DNA from: Deuterostichococcus epilithicus
Lineage: Eukaryota; Chlorophyta; Trebouxiophyceae; Prasiolales; Stichococcaceae
DNA: 64,000 bases
NCBI GenBank assembly: GCA_033439295.1
Contig: JAVTLE010000001.1
Location: 1 to 64,000, forward strand
Direction: 5' to 3'
Shown here: one piece after another, positions 56,684 through 64,000 of the stretch
How positions within the stretch are numbered: position 1 is the stretch's first letter
Layout of the letters: each line of letters opens with the position of its first letter
The notes under the pieces: model-generated
What the model saw: the letters and a program-made list of their open reading frames with translations, nothing else
Told to the model about the DNA's origin: nothing
The model's database searches: none
Program-made: the position numbers and the translations under genes

Positions 56684-59600
56684 ATGGCGACCTTCGCGCG
56701 CGGCGATGGCGCCGCGCCGGTGCTGGCGGAATGGGACCTCCGCCACAGCGCCGCCACCACCTCCGCTGACGCCGGCACGGGCCGCACGGGCGCTCCTGAC
56801 ACCGAGGCCGACGAAGTCGACGACTTTGAAGCGCTGCGGGTGGCGGCCCTGGAGCAGCTGCCCCTGGAGCGGCGCTCCCGTGTCGCCATCCTGCCAAAGG
56901 TGTCTGGCTGAGATTCTGAAGCAGCCCCTGCTTGCGCCCTTGCAAATGCTCGTTCGAACTTTTTGGAGTCCGCAGGCTGGTGATTTGCCTCACAGACTGA
57001 TGGGTCTGTCCAACTGGTGGGATGATGCATGGCTTCGCCATGCGGGCATTGAAAGGCTCGGACTTTCCACCCCTTGTCAGCAGATCATTGCTGGCTGACC
57101 TGCGCTGATGTTTGGAAACTGCAAGCCCTCGTTGGGGAGACGACTGCTGACTGGCTTGTGCTGACATATGTCTCACATGGAATCGGCACTCCAAGCGGGC
57201 GCCAGCAAGGCGGCGGCCGACGTTGAGCTGGCGGATGCGCAAAAGCATGACGTCGGCGCAGTGCAGATTGTTCAGCTTTCCAGTGCTCGCAATGCTGTGT
57301 TCACACTGGCTACTTGGGCGGCGCCAGGGGCGCGGACGATGCAGAGTTGGCTGATGGGTGAACTTGACGCGGGCGCAGCGGCAGGTGCATATCTGCAATG
57401 CACGCTGAAACCTCCAGGTTCGTTCGGCACAAACAGGCGGGCGGCGCCAAGGTGGCGGACGATGTGGAGCTGGCAGACGTGCGGAAGCTGACGGCGGCGC
57501 AACGGCGGGTCCTTACGGACCGCGCCCTGGAGACGCGTGATCAGGACACCGGCAAGTTCCTGCGCAAGCTCAAGGCGCGCATGGACAGGTGCGGCTTTGT
57601 ATTCCTTGTCACCTTTGGCTTCTTGTACTGGGGTTCCTTGTTGTGCCCTAGTCATGTTGCTGCTGTGCATCGTCCTTCCCGGCGAGTCTTGCAGGGTGCG
57701 TGCAGACCTTTTGGGGCCGCGCTGGCGGCGGCGGCGCACGCCCCTGCTCGCCCAGCTACGCAACTGAGCCGTGCGGGGTTTTGTGCAGCAGGCGGTTGCC
57801 TGAGCATGTAGGTGTAGGTCTGTCCTCCGATCTGACGTCCAGCCCACCTGCATCGCATGCTGCAGGGTGGGCATCAAGCCCGCGACAGTGGAGGTGCGCT
57901 TCCAGGACCTCAGCGTCAAGGCGGGCATCTATGTCGGCAGCCGCTCCATGTCGACGCTGCTCAACGAGGTGTGACATGGCTCCGTTGCACAACCGCCTAG
58001 ACAAACACCAGTACACCGCATCGAAAACCCTGCGCACATGCGCCCCCGCCTGGCGCGTCTCGCATCAGGCTGTACCTGCAGGCTTGCTACTTTGTTCAGC
58101 ATCGCGCCCCAATGTGACATTCGAAGGTCTGACGCGATCGGCCAATGGATGTCGGAACAGAGTGATATCGATTGCCGCTACCGACTCCTGTTGCTTCCTG
58201 CTCCTGTCCGCAGCCGCTCAACATGCTGACGGACGTGCTCACCAAGCTGCGCCTGCTGCGCTCATCCAAGCGCGACCTGGTCATCCTGGACAACATCAGC
58301 GGCGTCGTGCCGCCGCGGCGGCTGACGCTGCTGCTGGGTCCCCCGTCAGCGGGCAAGACGACGCTGCTCAAGGCTCTCGCCGGCAAGCTGCGCGGTGTCA
58401 AGGTGCGAGCACTCGTGCACTAGAGCCGCGAGATGGCTGACATTGGCACTGGCAGAGAGGAGTTCAGCCAGCAGCGGGGCTGGGCTGGTACTTTGTCATG
58501 CCTCGGGCTTGCAGTGGCTGGCGGGCTGCGCGCATGCTGTACGAGTAGAGGTGGCACGCTGGGCCTGCATGCTTGGCAAGCACTTGGCGAACAGCAGGCA
58601 AAGGTTGCAAGGCGCACACATACATTGACAGCATTCTGCACGATGCGGTGGTGACTACCTGCCAGGCCGCTGCGCAGGAGACCGGCAGCATCACCTTTAA
58701 CGGGGAGGACCTGCACGGCGGCACCTTCCAGCCCGCCCGCACAGCATCCTACGTGGAGCAGGTGCCACGACTTTTGGTATCGTTAGCAGGACCTGCATTA
58801 TGCAGACATTTCGGAGTCCATGCACTTGCCGCCATGCACCTGGCGCCGCGCATCTGGATGCAGCGATGCAACAGCCTGTGCATCACGCAAAGCAGGTCAC
58901 ATGTGATGCTGGAAACCCTGTAGATGGTGGCCTTCCCTGGTGACCATGTTCTCATCCCTCATGCACAGACGGACAACCACATGGGGGAGCTGACGGTGCG
59001 GGAGACTTTCGATTTTGCCGCTCGTGTCCAGGGTGTCGGCCACAAGGAGGGTGCGAATTGCGCTTGTTCCTCCACCTGGAACGCTGTGTCGGGTGTCGGC
59101 TTTACGTGCTTTTGATCGCCTGCTGGCTAGCCGCAAGCGCTGTGGATGCTGTTTGCTGGCATCTCCCTGCGCCATGACAGCGAGTCGTGGCCAGTGCGTG
59201 GCCGGACAGTGGAATTGTTCATGTGGGTGAACGCTGGCGTAGGCTGTGTGACTGCGGGGGCCCGTGCCGCCATGCAGCACGCACACACACACACACACAC
59301 CTGCCCGCCTGCTTGTCCCCTCACGTTGCCCTTGCCTTGCAGCCGGCACTGCCCTGAACATGCTGCGCACGCACGACAGGGCATAGAGCATCGAATCGGA
59401 CACTGCTCGAGTGACGATGCCTATGCCGATCTCACACGACAGCAGTCTTCACCTTGTCTTCTGCTTTGCCGTCCCGCAGCCGAGCTGAACGAGCTGCGCA
59501 CGCGCGAGAAAGAGATGGGCATCGAGCCGGACTGGGAGATCAACGCCTTTCTGCGCGCCGAGGCGCTGGTCGGCAAGCGCTCCAACATCGGCACCGAGTA

Positions 59601-62600
59601 CGTGCTGCGCTTGCTGGGCCTCGACATCTGCGCCGACACCCTCGTCGGCAACCAGGTACTGGTTCGTCTTGAACCTCTGAAAGAAGCACCCGGGCTACTC
59701 CTGCGCCCAGTCTGCTGCGCTCTGCCTCGCCCCCCTGCCTCCTGTGTGGGCCTGTACTCTGTGCTCAAGCGACCATGCCGCAGGTGCCCCGCTCTGGCAG
59801 CGCTGGAGCAGACGGCGTGGTCTGCCCCGCATTGCAGCCAGCTGCGGCAGGTGGCAAGCCTCTCCAAAACTCCGCAGCGCACCAAGCCAGTAACAAGCAC
59901 AACTGCCTGGTGACAACGGGATCTCGCTCACTTCAACACACAGATGATGCGCGGTGTCAGCGGCGGCCAGAAGAAGCGCGTCACGACAGGTGGGTCCTGA
60001 TCGCCCCGCAGGTTCGTGCTGTGCCTATGCCTCTGCGCCTCTGCACTCTGCTCGAAGTCCCCGGCCACTGTGTTGCTCGTCAGACGTCCGTATGTGTGGT
60101 TGAAGCCTCACTGGACCGCACGTCAACCCACCCGGTGTCCCACGCCGCCTTGCACAGGCGAGCTCATCGTGGGCCCCACCAAGACGCTGTTCATGGATGA
60201 GATCTCCACGGGGCTGGACTCCTCCACCACCTTCCAGATCGTCAAGTGCTTGCGCGACTTTGTGCAGCTGCGTGAGGTGCGCCTGGCGAAGGGCCGTGTG
60301 AAGAATGCACCCCATGTTCTTCGCCTGGACGACTCCTATCGGCGATCCAGTGCCAGAAGCAGATAGCAGATAGCAGTCGTTTTGCGGTGCGGCTCATGTC
60401 AGCTGTGAAACCAGCTGCCACCAGTTTATGCAATGAAGGTCAGAGTTGGTGTCTTGGTCAGGAGAGCTGTGTTTACAGAAGGCCTTGTGTTGCCTGGCAG
60501 GCGACGGTGCTGGTGTCGCTGCTCCAGCCGCCGCCTGAGGTGTTCGACCTGTTTGACGACGTCATGATGCTGGCAGAGGGTGCGTCTGTCTTGCCTATAT
60601 GCACAGCCCAATGGCCCAACCTTGTCAATGCAGCCGACAGAGAGTCTGTCGATCTGCATTCACCGTCACACAGCCTAATGGCCCAACCTTGTTGATGAAG
60701 CCGACATAGAGTCTGTCAATCTGCATTCACTGTCGCAAACCCTTTCAACAGTGTCTACTGTTGATGCTTAAAGCTGTTGTCCAGCAGGCGCGGTCGCTTT
60801 CACTTGCTTCCTTGCTGCACCGCAGGCGTGATCGTGTACCATGGGCCGCGCGACCAGATCGTGCCCTTCTTCCGGGCGCAGGGCTTCGAGATCCCGCAGC
60901 GCAAGAACGTCGCCGACTTCATGCAGGAGGTCACCTCCCGCAAGGACCAGCAGGTGCCCTTCGTTTTCGGACCTGGTTAGCAACCTGATTTAGCTGCAAG
61001 TCGCATTTTGGCGTCTGAAAACCAGCCATCGCCATTTGCTGGCCTTGCGCAGCAGATGTCGCGCCGGGCAGTGCTCGCGTCTCGAGAGAGCCCCCGTCTC
61101 ATGCGCTCCTGCTGCTGTGCCATGCATGAGCGGCGCACACCGCCGCCAGCTGTTTGTGTCATCGGGGGCTCCCAGGTGGCAACTGCTGCTGCCGCACAGA
61201 GCATCCCAGCAAGCTGTACAGACGAGTGCTTCTGCAGGGTGCTTTTGTCACCCCTGCTGCGTCCACAGGGTATGGCAGCTGCAGGCTGTGTGTGCAAGGC
61301 TGGGCCTGGCCTGACAACGTGTGGTGCTGGTGCGCAGCAATACTGGGCGGACAGGTCGCGGCCTTGGCGCTATGTGCCGGTGGTCGACCTGGCGGCAGCG
61401 TTCAAGGCGCACCCGCTGGGGCAGGCGAATGCCGCGGCTTTGGCGGTGCCGTTCGATGCGACGGCGCAGACCAAAGACGTGCGGAGCCCTCCCCGACACA
61501 TTCGCTGAAAAGCACCCTTGCCAATGGTGCCCTGTCCCTGCTGCACGGTCGGCTTTTGGCTGCTGCTGCGCATTGCTGCTGCGCTCTGCCGTGGTATTTT
61601 GCTCCAGCTGCTGCCCCGTCCCGCCATGCCCAGCGCCTCATTGGTTCCTCCAAGGTTCTTTCTTTCAAAGGTTGTCTTTCAGGTTTCTGCCTCGGTTCAC
61701 GCGCAGCCGCTGGTGCGGACGAGGCACGCGTTGGGGCCTGTGCGCGTGCTCAAGGCGATGCTGCGGCGCGACTGGATTCTCATGAAGCGCAACCGCTTTC
61801 TGTGCGCGACTTCCTCCCTCCTGTGTCTCACCCTGGTCACGTGCTGCAGCAAGGGTTGACCTTGCGGGCCATCCCCGCCGCATCCTCTGTCTGCCATCAC
61901 CACCGTGCAAACGCATCCCCCCCCNCCCCCCCTCTCATGACACCTGCAGACAGCATGCGTGCTGCAGTGCTAACGTGCTGTTTCGGTGTCCACAACGCAG
62001 GTACGTCTTCCGCTTTGCGCAGATGCTGTTCCTGGCCTTCGCGGTGGCGACGCTGTTCCCCAAGCCGCGCATGACCTTCGACACTGTGGAGGGGGGCTCC
62101 CTCCTCATTGGCGCCCTCTTGTGAGTGATCAGAAGTAGCCGCCTAAATATCCATCGATGTCGTCCGCCCATGCTGCATGCAGATTGCTGCGCATCACCAG
62201 GCCAACTAGCGTGCGGGAGCGCTTCTTTCGGGTGTTGCCTGACGGCTTAGTCGCAGTTGGGTCGCCAGGCATCTGAACACACTGCATCTTTAAAAGCCTC
62301 CCTCAGATAACTGACCGTGGTCGCGTCGATTCCGCTGTGCAGCTTTTCCATCCTGCAGTTCCTGTTTGACGGTGCGTCCTTGGCCCTCTATGATTTCCAC
62401 ATGATCACTCGGCCTCTGCAGTCAAAATATTTCGGAGAAAGTCATGTTGTCGACTTGAACAGCCCTGCTGCAAGCGCAAGTCGACGTACAGTTGCAAGTG
62501 TTTGAGGTTGACTCACAGTGTCTGAGTAAACACTGCAGCCATGACGGAGATGGTGCTGACAATCGAGCGCCTTCCTGTCTACTACAAGCAAATCGAGAAC

Positions 62601-64000
62601 CGGTGCGCGTGCCTGGAGCACCTGTTGCACTGTCTATGGGTCGCACACCCAAATCATGAAGCCGCCTCTGTCGCTGCCACTGTGTTGCCAAGGCCATGCT
62701 TTGCTACTTGTTTGCAGGTCTCCTCTGACAGCGTTGCCATGCAACCTGCAGGTTCTTCCCTTCGTGGTCTTACGTCCTGCCTACAACACTCATGAGGCTG
62801 CCCTACTCCCTGACCCAGGTGCTATTGACGCCCTGCTTTCCCCATCCATATTGTTATGGCTTCAGCCAAAGGCGGATTCTCGCTGCCGCTGTTTCAAAAA
62901 AGCGCTGGTCAAAAACAGCGCACTTGCTGGTTGCCTGGTCGCTGCTGCTGCACCGCACGCACAGTGCTCCTGCTGAGCATTCATGCTGCCACCAGTTGCC
63001 CCGTATCCTGCAGACCCCGGTGACGGCCTAGGTACACTGTGCAGGCTATCCTGTGGAGCGTGATCGTCTACTGGTCCGTTGGCCTCGCTCCCGAGGCCGG
63101 CAGGTGCGTGCGTCTGGTGCCGACCCTCATGACAGATAGCTGTGCGCAGACCAGCGTTTGCCGCCAAGGCACACATTGAGCCGGAGCCATCCGTCTGTCG
63201 CCAGCCCAGCCCAGCATGCAGGCTCCCTTGCGCACTCAAGCAAAGCGCTTGCTGAATCCGAGTGCAACTCTCGCACGTTGACTTGCAGGTTCTTCATCTT
63301 CGTGGCCATCCTGCTCATCATGCACCAGCTGGGCGTGGCCATGTTCCGCACGTTTGGCGCACTGTGCCGCTCTGAGACCGTGGCCAACACCTTCGGTGGG
63401 TCTCCGTGTATCATATATTTCCGGAGCTCTGGCCTGGTCATTCGGGGTGATAGTTTGCCTGAGAGATTAGGTGGTTGCGGGAGACCTCAGCAGGAGCGGG
63501 AGATTGCCGCGCCCGCTTCTGCAAAGTAAGGATTTAGGGTTCAACCTGCTTTCGCGCGCCCGCCGCTCCCGCCGCCCACAGTGCTGCAGCTGCGCGCCAC
63601 TCGGGGCCTGTGACATCATCGTGCAGCTGCCCATCACGATCCCCAGGCTGCGATCTGCGTCCTCAAACGCCTCTTCAAGCCTCCCACGAATGCTTGCTAC
63701 TCATTGCTGGCCCGCAGGCAGCTTTTTCTTTCTGTCTATCATGGTCCTGGGCGGCTTCGTGCTGGCCAAGCCCGACATCAAGATCTGGTGGAATTGGGCA
63801 TATTACGTCAGCCCGATCACGTATGCACAGGTGGGTCGCTGCCTCCTGGAACCCTTCGTGCCCTTACACCCTTTCTAGGTATAGAACCTCAGGGCCAGAT
63901 GCAGCCCTCCGCAAATGTTCCTCAGCCGCAATCGTTTCTGGCAGCCTGCCTGTCCTCGCCCATGCTGTGCATACGAGCTCGTAACCCTCCTCTGCTATGT
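56684..64000 (+). CDS. PDR-type ABCG transporter, N-terminal half (cut by window edge)
   Basis: Full-size pleiotropic drug resistance ABC transporter, expected to export lipids or small molecules across the plasma membrane. Twenty exons encode 731 residues: 56684-56899, 57437-57588, 57866-57968, 58214-58402, 58678-58761, 58969-59050, 59480-59655, 59944-59989, 60158-60276, 60501-60579, 60826-60953, 61338-61478, 61683-61801, 62001-62120, 62343-62371, 62539-62602, 62752-62818, 63045-63103, 63289-63395, 63718-63830. The order is NBD first, as in ABCG. Walker A is GPPSAGKTT (199-207), the signature VSGGQKKR (339-346) and Walker [17 protein letters not shown] (360-375). The first membrane domain follows, with [37 protein letters not shown], and [15 protein letters not shown] at the last visible exon. 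The second NBD and membrane half should lie beyond base 64000. Exon 2 sits in the last of three tandem repeats. Confidence 0.93.
57190..57480 (+). repeat. Three ~121-bp tandem units, the last carrying ABCG exon 2 start
   Basis: GCGGCGCCAAGGTGGCGGAC and the following 25 bases of exon 2 have two diverged copies upstream in the intron. The shared GAGCTGG/GAGTTGG string falls at 57225, 57344 and 57467, spacings of 119 and 123 bp. Only the last copy has a good acceptor and open frame. Confidence 0.7.
59282..59301. repeat. (CA)10 microsatellite in ABCG intron
   Basis: A pure CA dinucleotide run in the intron upstream of exon 7. Confidence 0.9.
60605..60738. repeat. 67-bp tandem duplication in ABCG intron
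   Basis: Two adjacent imperfect 67-bp copies, starting at 60605 and 60672, both containing ATGGCCCAACCTTGT and TCTGCATTCAC. They lie in the intron after exon 10. Confidence 0.85.

Overview
This window is the left end of a nuclear chromosome of a green alga. Bases 1-347 are a C-strand telomere of the (CCCTAAA)n type, i.e. TTTAGGG on the G strand, as in plants and Chlorella/Coccomyxa-like algae rather than the TTTTAGGG of Chlamydomonas. The DNA is GC-rich. Genes are split into many short exons with CTGCAG/GCGCAG-like acceptors. TGTAA motifs, the usual chlorophyte poly(A) signal, lie about 100-330 bp past most stop codons. A plastid ribosomal protein gene (L24 with a transit peptide) and a plastid-type FHA protein gene confirm a photosynthetic lineage. 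A trebouxiophyte is my best guess. Ten gene structures were rebuilt exon by exon, and all of these stay in frame across every junction except where noted.

Layout. 1-11 kb: telomere, then a subtelomeric stretch with an Ala/Pro/Gln-rich minus-strand gene that I do not recognise. 11.2-13.9 kb: plus-strand HhH-GPD DNA glycosylase. 14.7-16.0 kb: weak minus-strand model of a coiled-coil protein with a C-terminal membrane anchor. 16.7-18.9 kb: minus-strand mitochondrial protein joining an E2o-type lipoyl domain to a KGD4/MRPS36 adaptor. 19.5-21.7 kb: proteasome subunit alpha-6. 22.9-25.1 kb: ribosomal protein S5 (uS7). 25.6-27.6 kb: ribosomal-L1-domain (UTP30-like) ribosome biogenesis factor. 28.0-30.0 kb: small FHA protein. 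31.0-39.1 kb: ribonucleotide reductase large subunit in 22 exons. 41.0 kb: tRNA-His. 41.6-48.5 kb: GT92-type glycosyltransferase with a long low-complexity tail. 49.2-52.8 kb: OMA1-like mitochondrial protease. 53.5-55.6 kb: plastid L24. 56.7 kb to the end: PDR-type ABCG transporter cut by the window edge.

Most genes are housekeeping (protein turnover, translation, dNTP supply, repair, mitochondrial metabolism) and do not form one pathway. Several are divergent pairs sharing 0.5-1 kb upstream regions. The most interesting item is the lipoyl-KGD4 protein. It looks like a dedicated lipoyl-bearing adaptor of the 2-oxoglutarate dehydrogenase complex, analogous in layout to the E3-binding protein of pyruvate dehydrogenase but built from a different E3-recruiting module. 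Other themes are repeated tandem duplications that copy an exon edge with its splice site into the neighbouring intron, several GC-AG introns, and short telomere-like repeats inside introns.
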